Assembly: GCF_006711645.1 (NCBI RefSeq)
Contig: NZ_CP041247.1
Location: 1,674,001-1,738,000, forward strand
DNA: 64,000 bases
From: Klebsiella electrica
Lineage (GTDB): Bacteria; Pseudomonadota; Gammaproteobacteria; Enterobacterales; Enterobacteriaceae
Reading direction: 5' to 3'
The notes under the pieces were generated by a model, which saw nothing but the letters and a program-made list of their open reading frames with translations, did not search any database and was not told where the DNA came from. Within the stretch, counting starts at the first letter, position 1; every line of letters starts with the position of its first letter. Shown in pieces: positions 45,707 to 56,060 of this stretch. Both the position numbers and the translations under genes were made by a program.

Positions 45707-47554
45707 ATGAGACGAATTCTGACGACGCTGATGATCTTGCTGGCGGTGGTTGTCGCCGGGCTGACCGCGTTGGTATTGCTGGTTAATCCCAACGATTTTC
45801 GCGCCTATATGGTGCATAAGGTGGCGGAACGTAGCGGTTATCAGCTTGAACTCGATGGCCCGTTGCGCTGGCACGTCTGGCCGCAGCTGAGTATTCTTTC
45901 CGGGCGCATGACGCTGACGGCGCCGGGCGCCGCTGAACCGGTGGTGCGTGCGGATAATATGCGTCTTGATGTCGCCCTGCTGCCGCTGATTTCCCATCAG
46001 CTGCAGGTCAAACAGGTGATGCTCAAGGGCGCGGTGATTCAACTGACGCCGAAGACCGAAGCGGTACGCAGTCAGGATGCGCCGGTGGTTCCTCACGACA
46101 GTACGCTGCCGCTGGTGGTGGATGACAGCGGCTGGTCCTACGATGTGCGGCAGCTGCAGGTGGTGGACAGCGTCCTCTTTTTCCAGCATGAAGATGGCGA
46201 GCAGGTGACGGTACGCGATATTCGTCTGCAGATGGATCAGGATGAACATCAGCACGCGACGCTCGATTTTTCCGGACGCATCAACCGCGACCAGCGCGAT
46301 CTGGCGCTCTCTTTCTCCGCCGAGGTGCAGGGCGGCGACTATCCGCACTCTTTGCAGGCTGACATCTCGCAACTTAACTGGCAGCTGCGCGGCGCTGAGC
46401 TGCCGGCTGACGGCGTGAGCGGGCAGGGCAGTTTGCAGGCGAACTGGCAGGAAGATGGGAAAAAGCTGAGCTTCGATAACCTCAATCTGACGGCGAACGG
46501 CAGCACGATTGCCGGCAACGCCAGCGTGATTTTAGGCGACCGGGCCGACTGGAATCTCAATCTTCATGCCACCACTCTTGACCTCGACAATCTGCTGACG
46601 CACGGCTTGCCGGCGACGGATTCTGGCGCCAGCCAGCAGGGGCAAGGTCAGCCGAGGCCATTGCGCCCGGTGATTGCCGACAGCGATATCCAGGCAGATT
46701 ACACTAGCCTGCGGGGATTTACCGCCCATCTGTCGCTGACGGCCGACCAGCTTCAGTGGCGCGGGATGACCTTTACCCAGGTGAAAAGCGACATCAGCAA
46801 CCAGCTTGGACTGCTGACGATCAATCAGCTTCAGGGCAAGCTGGATGGCGGGCTGATATCGTTGCCCGGCACCCTCGACGCGCGCGGGGAGACTTCGCAG
46901 GCCTCTTTCCAGCCGAAGCTGGATAACGTTGAGATCGCCACCATCGTGAAAGCGTTTAACTATTCGCTCAATCTGACCGGTAAGCTCTCCTTAACCGGGG
47001 ATTTCTCCGGCAAAAGAATTGATGCCGACGATTTCCACCGTCACTGGCAAGGGGATGCGCAGATACAGATGGCGAATCCTCGTACCGAAGGGCTGAACTT
47101 CCAGCAGCTGGTGCAGCAGGCCGTTGAGCGCAGCACCAATGTGCAGGCGCAGGAAAATTACGATAACGCCACCCGCCTGGATTCTCTGAGCAGCGAGCTG
47201 CAGCTGGCGCAGGGGCAGGTCACGTTGCAAAGCCTGCAGGGGCAATCAGATTTGATGGCGCTGACCGGGCAGGGCGACCTGAATTTGCTGGACGAAGAGT
47301 GCGATATGCGCTTTAACGTGCGCGTGCTGGGCGGCTGGAAAGGCGAAAGCAAGCTTATCGACAGACTCAAACAGACCTCGATTCCGCTGCGTATCTACGG
47401 CAAATGGCAAACGCTGAGCTATAGCCTGCAGGTCGACCAGTTGCTGCGTAAGCAGTTGCAGGATGAGGCCAGACAGCGGCTTAACGACTGGATTGAGCGC
47501 AATAAAAATACCCAGGACGGGAAAGACGTGAAGAAGCTGCTTGAGAAACGTTAA
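45707..47554 (+). CDS. asmA: AsmA family protein
   Basis: This 615-residue inner-membrane protein has an N-terminal anchor (about residues 3-28) and a long periplasmic region of repeating beta-strands, the AsmA fold of bridge-like lipid transfer proteins. The N-terminal part has NPNDFRAYMVHKVAERSGY, LDGPLRWHVWPQLSI; the C-terminal AsmA domain (about 400-560) has LTGKLSLTGDFSG and LNLLDEECDMRF. In E. coli asmA follows dcd directly and affects outer-membrane lipid homeostasis. Length is close to the E. coli protein (617). Confidence 0.94.
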   Translation: MRRILTTLMILLAVVVAGLTALVLLVNPNDFRAYMVHKVAERSGYQLELDGPLRWHVWPQLSILSGRMTLTAPGAAEPVVRADNMRLDVALLPLISHQLQVKQVMLKGAVIQLTPKTEAVRSQDAPVVPHDSTLPLVVDDSGWSYDVRQLQVVDSVLFFQHEDGEQVTVRDIRLQMDQDEHQHATLDFSGRINRDQRDLALSFSAEVQGGDYPHSLQADISQLNWQLRGAELPADGVSGQGSLQANWQEDGKKLSFDNLNLTANGSTIAGNASVILGDRADWNLNLHATTLDLDNLLTHGLPATDSGASQQGQGQPRPLRPVIADSDIQADYTSLRGFTAHLSLTADQLQWRGMTFTQVKSDISNQLGLLTINQLQGKLDGGLISLPGTLDARGETSQASFQPKLDNVEIATIVKAFNYSLNLTGKLSLTGDFSGKRIDADDFHRHWQGDAQIQMANPRTEGLNFQQLVQQAVERSTNVQAQENYDNATRLDSLSSELQLAQGQVTLQSLQGQSDLMALTGQGDLNLLDEECDMRFNVRVLGGWKGESKLIDRLKQTSIPLRIYGKWQTLSYSLQVDQLLRKQLQDEARQRLNDWIERNKNTQDGKDVKKLLEKR

Positions 47555-47577
47555 CCACGGTGCGACTTGCCGGGCCA

Positions 47578-47933
47578 ACGATTGACCCGGTACGACCCGC
47601 CCGACCCGGATTGCGGCGCTAACGCCTTATCCGGGCTACCAGGCTTCCGACCCGTAGCCCCGGTAAGCGCAGCGCCACCGGGGAGAGCAGCGGGGCTCGC
47701 CACGATTGACCTCGGTGCGACCCGCCGACCCGGATTACGGCGCTAACGCCTTATCCGGGCTACCAGGCTTCCGACCCGTAGCCCCGGTAAGCGCAGCGCC
47801 ACCGGGGAGAGCAGCGGGGCTCGCCACGATTGACCACGGTGCGACCCGCCCGACCCGGATCGCGACGCTAACGCCTTATCCGGGCTACCAGGCTTCCGAC
47901 CCGTAGCCCCGGTAAGCGCAGCGCCACCGGGGG
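47578..47933. repeat. Three tandem 124-bp intergenic repeats
   Basis: Units begin at 47578, 47702 and 47826 with ACGATTGACC, a period of 124 bases; the third is cut after about 108 bases. Each holds two palindromic parts: CCGGAT...ATCCGG and GTAGCCCCGGTAAG...CACCGGGG, typical of enterobacterial REP/BIME-like elements. They lie between the convergent genes asmA and yegH. Units differ at a few bases and compensating one-base indels. Confidence 0.85.
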
Positions 47934-47971
47934 AGCGCGACAGAGCCGTAGGGGAGAGCAACAGGCGGGGT

Positions 47972-49561
47972 TCACACTTCGTAACTCAGCTCATCGTCCC
48001 GCGGCGGCGGCGGGATAATCTGCACTTTCTGCACCCGGTGACTCTCGACCTGCAACGTTCGTACGATGTAGTCGCCAATTTTCACCTCTTCGCCCGCTTC
48101 AGGGACATGCTGCAGATTCTCCATCAACAGACCGGCAATCGTGTGATACTCGCGCTTATCATCGAGCGGCAGGGGAATGTACTGCACTAAATCTTCCAGC
48201 GGCATGTGCCCATTGGCGGTCCAGCTACCGTCAGGGTTTTTCGCGATATTGTGGCGGGCATCAATCTCTTCAGCCTCGTTGGGTAAATTGCCGGCGATGG
48301 TTTCCATGACATCGCTCAACGTCACCACCCCCTCAACGGAACCAAACTCATCCACCACGAAGGCAAAATGGGTCCTGGCATGGCGGAATTGCTCCAGCGC
48401 TGACAACAGAGGCAGCGTCTCAGGGAACACCAGCGGCTGCCGGAGCAGAACGCGCAGGTCGAGCGGTTCGTGGCGCAGCGATTGCTGTAGCAGGTCGATA
48501 ACGTGAACCACGCCAAGCAGATCCTCATCATCATTTCCGCCGGTGACGACCAGCCGGGTATGCTGATTTTTCTCCAGCAGCGCGCGGATTTCATTTTCCG
48601 GCGCGCTAAGATCAATATGCTCGATATCATGGCGCGAGGTCATAATACTGCTGACGGTGCGCTGGTTGAGATTCAGCACCCGGCCAATCATCCGGCGTTC
48701 CTGGGGGTTGAACAGCGGATTATCGACCTGGCTGTCAATGAGTGCGGCGGTATCGCTACTGAGTTCGGCGGTTTCTTTATGCCCGCTGAGTAAATTCATC
48801 ACCGCTTCGGTTGTCCGCTGGCGGAGCGTGAGGTTCGCGGAGAGGAAGCGACGGCGGTTGAACAGCGCCAGCTGGTTCAGCGACTCAATGATGACCGAGA
48901 AGCCAATGGCCGCATACAGATAACCTTTCGGGATGGGGAAGCCAAACCCTTCGGCAATCAGGCTGAAACCAATCATCAGCAGGAAGCTCAGACAGAGAAT
49001 AGCGATAGTCGGGTGGCTGTTGACAAACCGCGTCAGCGCTTTGCTGGCGAGCAGCATCAAACTCATGGCAATAACCACGGCCGCCATCATCACCGCCAGA
49101 TGGTCCACCATGCCTACGGCGGTGATCACCGAGTCGAGGGAGAAGATAGCATCCAGCACCACAATCTGAGCGACCACGCCCCAGAACCTCGCCCCCTTGC
49201 GCTGAACCGGATTATCGCTGTCTTTACCCTCCAGCCGTTCATTCAGCTCAACGGTGGCTTTAAACAACAGGAATAACCCGCCAAACAACATAATCAAATC
49301 ACGTGCGCTAAAGCTGAGGTCGTGGTAGGTGAACAGCGGCCTGGTCAGGGTGACCAGCCAGGATATCGAGGCGAGCAGCAGCAGACGCATCAGCATCGCC
49401 AGCATCAGGCCAATCACCCGCGCGCGATCGCGCTGGGCCGGGGGGAGCTTTTCCGCCAGGATTGCGATAAAAACGAGGTTATCAATACCGAGAACCAGCT
49501 CTATAACCACCAGCGTTATGAGACCGGCCCAAATTGAGGGGTCGGCAATCCATTCCATCAT
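47972..49561 (-). CDS. yegH: TerC/CorC-type inner membrane protein YegH
   Basis: This 529-residue protein has an N-terminal TerC-like membrane domain (about 1-245; helix motif [20 protein letters not shown] and [16 protein letters not shown], whose acidic residues suggest metal transport), two CBS domains (about 300-425; [31 protein letters not shown]) and a CorC-HlyC domain (about 435-520). It matches E. coli YegH in layout and length (527). It starts ATGATG. It is the last backbone gene before the capsule region. Confidence 0.93.
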   Translation of the reverse strand: MMEWIADPSIWAGLITLVVIELVLGIDNLVFIAILAEKLPPAQRDRARVIGLMLAMLMRLLLLASISWLVTLTRPLFTYHDLSFSARDLIMLFGGLFLLFKATVELNERLEGKDSDNPVQRKGARFWGVVAQIVVLDAIFSLDSVITAVGMVDHLAVMMAAVVIAMSLMLLASKALTRFVNSHPTIAILCLSFLLMIGFSLIAEGFGFPIPKGYLYAAIGFSVIIESLNQLALFNRRRFLSANLTLRQRTTEAVMNLLSGHKETAELSSDTAALIDSQVDNPLFNPQERRMIGRVLNLNQRTVSSIMTSRHDIEHIDLSAPENEIRALLEKNQHTRLVVTGGNDDEDLLGVVHVIDLLQQSLRHEPLDLRVLLRQPLVFPETLPLLSALEQFRHARTHFAFVVDEFGSVEGVVTLSDVMETIAGNLPNEAEEIDARHNIAKNPDGSWTANGHMPLEDLVQYIPLPLDDKREYHTIAGLLMENLQHVPEAGEEVKIGDYIVRTLQVESHRVQKVQIIPPPPRDDELSYEV

Positions 49562-50279
49562 TAGTTAAAACCTATACTACCTGAGAGTGCCATCCGTCGA
49601 TCATGGATAAGCGACGGTTAAATTGCAATATATTCTCACCTTATGTCGTCGAGAGAAGCGGGAGAATGTCCCGGCTCGCGATATTAAACTGCATGAATTA
49701 TAGACGTGCGCGATTATTTTTTATGCGAATAAGCTTATTAGGAAAAAGTATGGCAGCGAACAACTGAATATAAATATTGCAAATATTGTACTGGATCAAT
49801 AATGCCTGGTTATTGCCCTCTCTGGACGAATAGCAGTATGAAAATCAGACGCCATCAGGAGCAGGGTGACAAACACCGTATTCAATCAACAAATCCTCGC
49901 TATCCAGCTTTTCATACTACTGAATGTCGTGGCTTGCAAAATATTTTGTTTAATCAGAGGATGCCAGTAGCTTTAAATGAGGTGTAAAACCCAGGGCCGA
50001 GGGAAGGCATGATGGGCGCAGCGGAAAGCTTCCCGCGCTATTTTCTAGCGAAAATAGCGGCAATCATTATTTTTATGAATTATGGCCGGGTGTTCATGAG
50101 AATAACCCCTCTTTTTTCTGCATTTTACGCAGTATTCAATAGCGCCCTCCGTAGCGTCCTCTGCCGGGAAAGTAGAGAGAAGTCCTGCAAGTTGTACGAA
50201 AACAGAAGAAAGTCCTGATGCAGCGTAGAAGATGACGCCAGTTTCATGAGAAATTTCTTAAACCACTCTGTCGGACCTA
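49562..50279. other. Intergenic region yegH / IS copy 1
   Basis: This 718-bp AT-rich stretch is the left part of the yegH-galF gap, which the IS element has split. Two short frames (49802-49987, 50009-50218) lack ribosome sites and family features. No terminator or known regulatory motif is clear. Confidence 0.5.
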
Positions 50280-51195
50280 GGCTGTGTCCCTTAATCGTCT
50301 GAGCTATAGTAACCATCTGTTTCTACAACATATTGAACTATGGCCCGCTACGACCTTCCCGATGAAGCATGGGATATCATCCAGCCTTTACTGCCCGCTC
50401 AACCTGCAACACCACGGGCCGGACGCCCATGGGCGGAGCATCGTATGATCATCAATGGCATGTTCTGGGTGTTGTGCTCTGGTGCCCCATGGCGTGATTT
50501 ACCTGAACGATACGGCCCATGGAAAACCGTATATAACCGCTTTAACCGGTGGTCTAAGTCGGGTGTGATTAATATTATTTTCAACAGGTTGCTTTCTTCT
50601 CTTGATGCTCACGGCCTCGTTGACTGGTCAGCTACTGCGCTGGATGGCAGCAATATCCGGGCACTCAGGTGCGCCGCCGGCGCGCAAAAAAACATCCCGA
50701 TATCGCCGGAGATCATGGGCTGGGTCGCTCTCGCGGTGGTTTTGGCACCAAAATCCATATGGCGACGGATGCAGGCGGTCTCCCGTTAAATATCGTGCTG
50801 AGTCCCGGACAGGCTCACGAAAGCCAGTTCGCATTACGCCTTCTGGACGGAATTGGTGTTCAGCGCCAGAACGGCAGCATGAAACGTCGTGGTTATGCGG
50901 TGCTGGCTGACAAAGCCTACTCAGGACATGCGCTTCGCAATGAGCTGAAACGAAAAGGGATAAAAGTGGTTATCCCGCGGAAATCTAATGAAAAAATGGC
51001 AGCAGATGGTCGTTCACAGCTTGATCGTGATGCTTATCGTAATCGCAACGTTGTTGAGCGGTGTTTTGGCTGTCTGAAAGAATACCGTCGCATTGCCACG
51101 CGTTACGACAAAACGGCGAGGAATTATCTGTCGATGGTGAAACTGGGTTGCATTAGACTGTTTTACAAAAAATTATGCAATGAAGGGACACAGCC
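50280..51195 (+). mobile_element. IS5-family (IS427-group) insertion sequence, copy 1
   Basis: The element is 916 bp with terminal inverted repeats beginning GGCTGTGTCCCTT; the right end matches at 12 of 13. TA flanks both sides, consistent with a short target duplication. Two overlapping frames encode the transposase through a -1 shift. It sits 155 bp before galF, transcribed in the same direction. A second copy at 62615 differs at only three positions that I can see. Confidence 0.88.
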
Positions 51196-51448
51196 TAATA
51201 CTTTGGGTGTATTCTTTGAAGAAATATGTCGTTTCGGAATTTTGCAGGACGTCGGACTGAGAGCAAAAGGGAAATATCACAGATTGATACCAGGGGAACC
51301 TGTAATCGGGCGGGTATCGAAGATTTATCACTATATAGGTGGATATGAGAATGGCGAGTTTGAAAGCAGTTATTCCGGTAGCCGGATTGGGGATGCATAT
51401 GTTGCCGGCCACCAAGGCGATTCCGAAGGAGATGTTGCCAATCGTTGA
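50340..51448 (+). CDS. IS5-family transposase, copy 1 (orfA/orfB by -1 frameshift)
   Basis: orfA (50340-50789) encodes the DNA-binding part and first catalytic Asp ([10 protein letters not shown]). orfB (open from 50669) supplies the second Asp (VLADKAYSG) and Glu ([15 protein letters not shown]). The frames join at a slippery A-AAA-AAC heptamer near 50688-50694, where a -1 slip leads into [15 protein letters not shown]. In this copy the stop codon at the end of orfB is lost, so the frame runs through the right inverted repeat and into the start of galF, ending at 51448. Confidence 0.8.
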
Positions 51449-52241
51449 TAAGCCGATGGTTCAGTATATCGTCGACGAGGTTGTGGCTGCAGGAATCAAG
51501 GAGATTGTACTGGTTACCCACTCTTCTAAGAATGCCGTGGAAAACCATTTCGATACCTCCTATGAACTGGAAGCGCTGCTTGAGCAGCGCGTCAAACGTC
51601 AGTTGCTGGCTGAGGTACAGGCAATCTGCCCGCCGGGTGTGACCATTATGAACGTACGTCAGGCGCAGCCGCTTGGATTGGGACACTCTATTCTCTGCGC
51701 GCACCCGATCATAGGGGATAACCCGTTCGTTGTCGTGCTGCCGGACATCGTACTGGACGATGCCAGCGCTGACCCGCTGCGTTATAACCTTGCAGCCATG
51801 GTAGCCCGCTTTAACGAAACCGGGCGTAGCCAGGTGCTGGCCAAGAGAATGGAAGGCGACCTGTCCGAGTACTCCGTGATCCAGACCAAAGAGCTGCTGA
51901 ACGTGGAAGGACAGGTTGGTCGGATCGTTGAGTTTATTGAGAAGCCTGATGAGCCGCAGACGCTGGATTCCGATCTAATGGCCGTAGGACGCTATGTTCT
52001 TTCCGCCGATGTGTGGCCCGAGCTGGAGCGCACTCAACCTGGCGCATGGGGCCGTATTCAACTGACCGATGCGATCGCTGAGCTGGCGAAGAAGCAGCCT
52101 GTGGACGCGATGTTAATGACGGGCGAAAGTTACGACTGCGGGAAAAAAATGGGTTATATGCAGGCCTTCGTAAACTACGGGCTGCGTAACCATAAAGAAG
52201 GCGCAAAATTCCGCGAAAGCATTAAGAATTTGCTGAGATAA
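51351..52241 (+). CDS. galF: GalF, UTP-glucose-1-phosphate uridylyltransferase-like protein
   Basis: This 296-residue nucleotidyltransferase is the first conserved gene of Klebsiella capsule loci. It has the GalU-fold start [20 protein letters not shown] (GalF has Met-His where GalU has Thr-Arg), [12 protein letters not shown] and the later [15 protein letters not shown]. GalF is thought to be weakly active and to modulate GalU and UDP-glucose supply. I start it at ATG 51351, preceded by AGGTGG; in-frame ATGs at 51339 and 51345 are possible. An IS copy ends 155 bp upstream, so its promoter is altered. Confidence 0.92.
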   Translation: MASLKAVIPVAGLGMHMLPATKAIPKEMLPIVDKPMVQYIVDEVVAAGIKEIVLVTHSSKNAVENHFDTSYELEALLEQRVKRQLLAEVQAICPPGVTIMNVRQAQPLGLGHSILCAHPIIGDNPFVVVLPDIVLDDASADPLRYNLAAMVARFNETGRSQVLAKRMEGDLSEYSVIQTKELLNVEGQVGRIVEFIEKPDEPQTLDSDLMAVGRYVLSADVWPELERTQPGAWGRIQLTDAIAELAKKQPVDAMLMTGESYDCGKKMGYMQAFVNYGLRNHKEGAKFRESIKNLLR

Positions 52242-52711
52242 TTAGTCTGCGACGGATTTAAGTCGTGTGAAAATGTAGGGTTTACAGAAGTATGAGACAT
52301 AAAATAATTATGTCACATGCTTCTGTAGACAAGGATGTTGATTAAAAAAGAATGTTTTTTAAGAACTAATCTATAAAAATCATATGGTTGTAGTCCTTTC
52401 ATGCGATAAGATTAATGTATAAACAGAAAGCGATTTCAGAGACATCTGGTTGTTGTGCGGGCCTGCTGATGATGCAATGTTCGCAGTAGCATAAAATTAT
52501 GTTTTCCAATAACCACTTAGTAGGAAAATTCTTAATAAAATATGTATAATGGGTGTTGTCATAAAAAAATAAAGCTTGACTGAGAACATGCTTACGCATT
52601 AAACAACAGTCATGCATGCATAAGAATGTGAAGTATTGGATGTGTGTGCCCATACCAACGTCATGGAAAAAGCGCTGCAAACTGGAGAAATCGTCAAAGG
52701 ATGAAAAATAA
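52242..52711. other. galF-cpsACP intergenic region
   Basis: This 470-bp AT-rich gap contains a long imperfect palindrome at 52283-52327 (listed separately). The rest holds no clear coding or regulatory motif. Confidence 0.5.
52283..52327. repeat. Long imperfect palindrome downstream of galF
   Basis: Arms 52283-52302 and 52308-52327 match at 18 of 20 positions, with one further G-U pair possible in RNA and a loop of AATAA. The outer part reads TACAGAAG/CTTCTGTA and the inner part ACATAA/TTATGT. No T run follows. Confidence 0.8.
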
Positions 52712-53341
52712 ATGAATTGGCAGTGGGTCTCTTTTTTTGGTGATAGTACCGTGCTGTTACCCAGTGCGGCAGCAGTGTTCATGGTTTTGTTTCTGCGCAG
52801 GCCTTCCAGACAGATTGCTTGGCAGTGGGGATTGCTGTTTGGTATCACCGGCGCCATCGTCAGCGCATCAAAACTGGCTTTTATGGGCTGGGGAATAGGC
52901 ATACGCGAACTTGATTTCACTGGTTTTAGCGGGCATACCGCTTTGTCTACGGCCTTCTGGCCCATTTTCTTATGGCTGCTTTGTGCTCGCGGTCGTGCTG
53001 CTTTACGTCGGACCGCGATTGTGATGGGGTATTTGCTGGCTGGCCTCGTGGGGTATTCCCGTCTGGCGGTTCATGTGCACTCCTCATTTGAAGTGATTGC
53101 CGGGCTGTTGCTTGGCGTCTGTGGCAGTACGCTGTTTTTGCTGCTGCAGCGGAATTCGTCACAGGTGGTTAATGCGAAGCTCTCATGGGGCGGGGTGCTG
53201 AGTCTGATTATTATCCCCGTCGTGCTGCTAAATACCGGGGTTAAAGCGCCAACGCAGTCTCTGCTGGGTGAAATTGCCGTCAAGTTTGGCCCGGTGGAAA
53301 AGCCCTTTACCCGGGCGGATTTGCATAAGCATCTTTACTGA
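52712..53341 (+). CDS. cpsACP: PAP2-family acid phosphatase of the capsule locus
   Basis: This 209-residue membrane protein has about six hydrophobic helices and the PAP2 motifs TGFSGHTALS near residue 69 (His) and YSRLAVHVHSSFEVIAG near 111, with Glu where Asp is common. It is orf2/cpsACP of Klebsiella capsule loci, between galF and wzi, and may dephosphorylate polyprenyl pyrophosphate carriers. The first RP motif is weak. The start at 52712 follows AGGATG. Confidence 0.9.
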   Translation: MNWQWVSFFGDSTVLLPSAAAVFMVLFLRRPSRQIAWQWGLLFGITGAIVSASKLAFMGWGIGIRELDFTGFSGHTALSTAFWPIFLWLLCARGRAALRRTAIVMGYLLAGLVGYSRLAVHVHSSFEVIAGLLLGVCGSTLFLLLQRNSSQVVNAKLSWGGVLSLIIIPVVLLNTGVKAPTQSLLGEIAVKFGPVEKPFTRADLHKHLY

Positions 53342-53862
53342 GTGTACTGCTGATGCTGAATGATGCCAGAAAGAATAATGAAACTAATCTTGCCTCGGCA
53401 TATTCATATGTGTGCAATAAATAGTTGTTACTACATTATGAAAAATATTTTAGCTAGCACCGCAATAATGAGACTGAGAACTATCCACAGTGGAAAAGAA
53501 ATGTCATGCTCATGAATATAAATTATGTTTGTCAAGTATAAAAATTAATAAAAGGTGTTAATTCTTGTGGTTGACGGAGGTAATACAAGTCAGTCGTGAT
53601 GATTAATGTTATCGAGTTAAATTGCTGTTAAAAAAACAGCAGGTTGCGTTTTATCGATGCCTGGCTAATTTTCGCAGGTCCGGCGAGATATTGCTTTGAG
53701 GAGTATTAACTTGTCGGGCGAGTAAAATTTAGCTGTTTTTATAAGCGAGTGGTTGTTATTTTTGCTCCCGTTTTTGGGGAGCGCCTCTTAAACTTAATGC
53801 CGCTAAAATATTGTCATTGGATAATAATAATCAAGCAGCTACTGACGGGTATAAATGAAGTA

Positions 53863-53903
53863 CAGTGCATTGGTAGCTGTTAAGCCAAGGGCGGTAGCGT
53901 ACC
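53863..53903 (+). promoter_or_regulatory. JUMPStart element with ops site (copy 1)
   Basis: The sequence from CAGTGCATTGGTAGCTG to AAGCCAAGGGCGGTAGCGT matches the 39-bp JUMPStart consensus of enterobacterial polysaccharide operons nearly throughout. The ops part GGCGGTAGCGT is at 53890-53900. On transcription it pauses RNA polymerase and recruits RfaH. Confidence 0.93.
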
Positions 53904-54262
53904 GAAAATATCAGTCTTAATATATAACTCAGCTTAGTTTAGACCTGTCTGCCAAAAAAGTCCGTATAACCGGCAGTACTGGCTTTGCGCTTCACCGGTA
54001 CCCGTTCATTAGTGGTGGAAAAATCAACAAGCGGTTATGGCTAGAAATTTTCTCTCTGGCGATGTACGACCTGCTTTTATTTTTGTGTGTTAAGTTGTTT
54101 TTATTTTATTTGTTTTTTGATAGATGCTGTACTATTGTCATAAATAATAATTTCGCTATCGGGTGGTCATGTCTTCGATAAACAAAGTGTCGAAGAAGCA
54201 GCAACCGGATACGTTCTTCATGGCAAAATAAAATAATAAGAAGGCAATAAATTAGTGTCTGT

Positions 54263-54301
54263 TAGTGTATTGATAGCTGTTGAGTCAAGGGCGGTAGCTT
54301 G
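54263..54301 (+). promoter_or_regulatory. JUMPStart element with ops site (copy 2)
   Basis: A second, more diverged JUMPStart (TAGTGTATTGATAGCTG, then GAGTCAAGGGCGGTAGCTT) with an intact ops core (GGCGGTAGCTT at 54290-54300) lies exactly 400 bases after the first and 320 bases before wzi. Confidence 0.88.
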
Positions 54302-54620
54302 AAAAAAACTGTTATTTTGAATGCTAAATAGCACACCGTTCTACAACGTTTATTCCTCCCCATTGCTTTATTTTTGTTTGATTTTTATATGCCAGAGGTA
54401 TCTGTTTTCCGTTGTATCACGAACTGGCTATATAAATTGTAATATTCTGTCGTTTGCTCAGTTGGACAATACCGAATAATGCGACTGTTAATTTTGGATT
54501 GCTCCTGGTTTTAATATTATAGCAGGTGGTGCATAAACTGGCGACGATGAGTATTTTCCTTGGCATTCCCCAGTAATCGTGCAATACGTACGAGCGCGGG
54601 GTTAAAATGGACCTTGCATA

Positions 54621-56060
54621 ATGATAAAAGTTGCTCATATTGCGTTGACGTTGGGTTTGTTTTCCACATTAAGTACCCAGGTTGCTGCCTCAGGTTTAGT
54701 GCTTAATGACAATGATCTGCGTAACGATTTGGCCTGGCTGTCTGACCGGGGAGTTATTAACCTGAGTTTGTCTACCTGGCCACTGAGTCAGGAAGAGATT
54801 ACGCGGGCGCTGGGAAAAGCCAGACCTTCATACTCCTCTGAGCAAGCTGTTCTTGCGCGTATCAATCAGCGGTTGTCAGTGTTAAAAGCCGATGTCCGCG
54901 TTACCGGTTATACCTCTACCGATAGGTCTGGCGCACCGCAGGGGTTTGGGCAAACCACAGCGGCAGAACATTCACTGGGTCTGGCGCTCAGTGGCTGCGG
55001 CGAGTGGTGGGATTTGCACTTGAAGGGTAATGTGGAAGCAAAGGAGCAGATCGGTAATGGCTCACGTTTTAATGCTAATGGCGCATATGGCGCGGTAAAA
55101 TTCTGGAATCAGTGGCTCTCTTTTGGCCAGATGCCTCAGTGGTGGGGGCCTGGTTATGAGGGAAGTCTGATACGCGGCGATGCAATGCGACCAATGACCG
55201 GTGTTCTGATGCAGCGTGCTGAGCAGACCGCACCAGAAACCTGGTGGATGAACTGGGTGGGTCCATGGCAATACCAGATTTCCGCCAGTCAGATGAATCA
55301 GTATACTGCGGTTCCACATACCAAAATTATCGGCGCTCGTTTGACCTTCTCGCCATTCCAGTCACTGGAGCTTGGGGCTTCACGTATTATGCAATGGGGA
55401 GGTGAAGGGCGTCCGCACTCATTAAGCAATTTCTGGGATGGCTTTGTCGGAAATGATAATACTGCACCTGACGATCCCGACGAACCGGGAAATCAGTTGG
55501 CGGGGGTTGACTTTAAATACAAACTTGAACCGACTCTCGGATGGCCTGTCAGTTTCTATGGTCAAGTTATAGGTGAGGATGAAGCCGGTCACTTACCATC
55601 ATCAAATATGTACATCGGCGGCGTGGAAGGCCATCATGCACTGGGTAAAGATGCGGTGAATTGGTATTTTGAGGCGCATGATACCCGAACTGGCATGGGG
55701 CGCACTGATTACAGTTATACCCATCATATTTATAAAGATGGTTACTATCAGCAGGGTTATCCATTGGGTGATGCTATCGGTGGCGACGGACGATTGTTTG
55801 CCAGTAAGGCTGAGTTAGTCACTGAGGACGACCAGCGCTGGAGCGTGCGGGTATTCTACGCAAAAGTTAATCCAGAGAATCAGCGCATCAACCGCGCTTT
55901 TCCACAAGCGGATACACTAAAAGGCGTACAATTCGGCTGGGGAAGCGATATTTACAAATCCGTTCGTCTTAACGTGGCAAGTTGGTATACGGATGCCGCA
56001 CATAATCAAGGGAATGATGTTGGCGTTAGCATGGCGGTTGACATTCCGCTAAACCTTTAA
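54621..56060 (+). CDS. wzi: Outer-membrane capsule-anchoring protein Wzi
   Basis: This 479-residue outer-membrane beta-barrel lectin attaches capsule polysaccharide to the cell surface. It has a signal peptide (about residues 1-23, ending near QVAASG), then VLNDNDLRNDLAWLSDRGV; amphipathic strands follow, with GQMPQWWGPGYEGSLIRG near 172 and the C-terminal VSMAVDIPLNL ending in an aromatic-free strand. Length (about 478) matches Klebsiella Wzi, whose allele is used for capsule typing. It is followed by a 520-bp gap before wza. Confidence 0.95.
   Translation: MIKVAHIALTLGLFSTLSTQVAASGLVLNDNDLRNDLAWLSDRGVINLSLSTWPLSQEEITRALGKARPSYSSEQAVLARINQRLSVLKADVRVTGYTSTDRSGAPQGFGQTTAAEHSLGLALSGCGEWWDLHLKGNVEAKEQIGNGSRFNANGAYGAVKFWNQWLSFGQMPQWWGPGYEGSLIRGDAMRPMTGVLMQRAEQTAPETWWMNWVGPWQYQISASQMNQYTAVPHTKIIGARLTFSPFQSLELGASRIMQWGGEGRPHSLSNFWDGFVGNDNTAPDDPDEPGNQLAGVDFKYKLEPTLGWPVSFYGQVIGEDEAGHLPSSNMYIGGVEGHHALGKDAVNWYFEAHDTRTGMGRTDYSYTHHIYKDGYYQQGYPLGDAIGGDGRLFASKAELVTEDDQRWSVRVFYAKVNPENQRINRAFPQADTLKGVQFGWGSDIYKSVRLNVASWYTDAAHNQGNDVGVSMAVDIPLNL

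Larger units (their letters stand above)
53342..54620. other. Capsule promoter region upstream of wzi
   Basis: This 1279-bp AT-rich stretch has no convincing gene. It holds two JUMPStart/ops elements (53863, 54263), a GCTGTT/AACAGC stem at about 53624-53640 and a TCTTCGA/TCGAAGA pair near 54172-54195. It should carry the wzi operon promoter and RfaH recruitment sites. Confidence 0.6.

Noticed and set aside
47578..47933. Possible CRISPR array
   Set aside because: The repeated unit is 124 bases with no unique spacers of even length and no cas genes nearby; it is a tandem intergenic repeat.
50009..50218. 69-codon plus-strand frame before IS copy 1
   Set aside because: No ribosome site and no family feature; the region is an AT-rich promoter-type gap.
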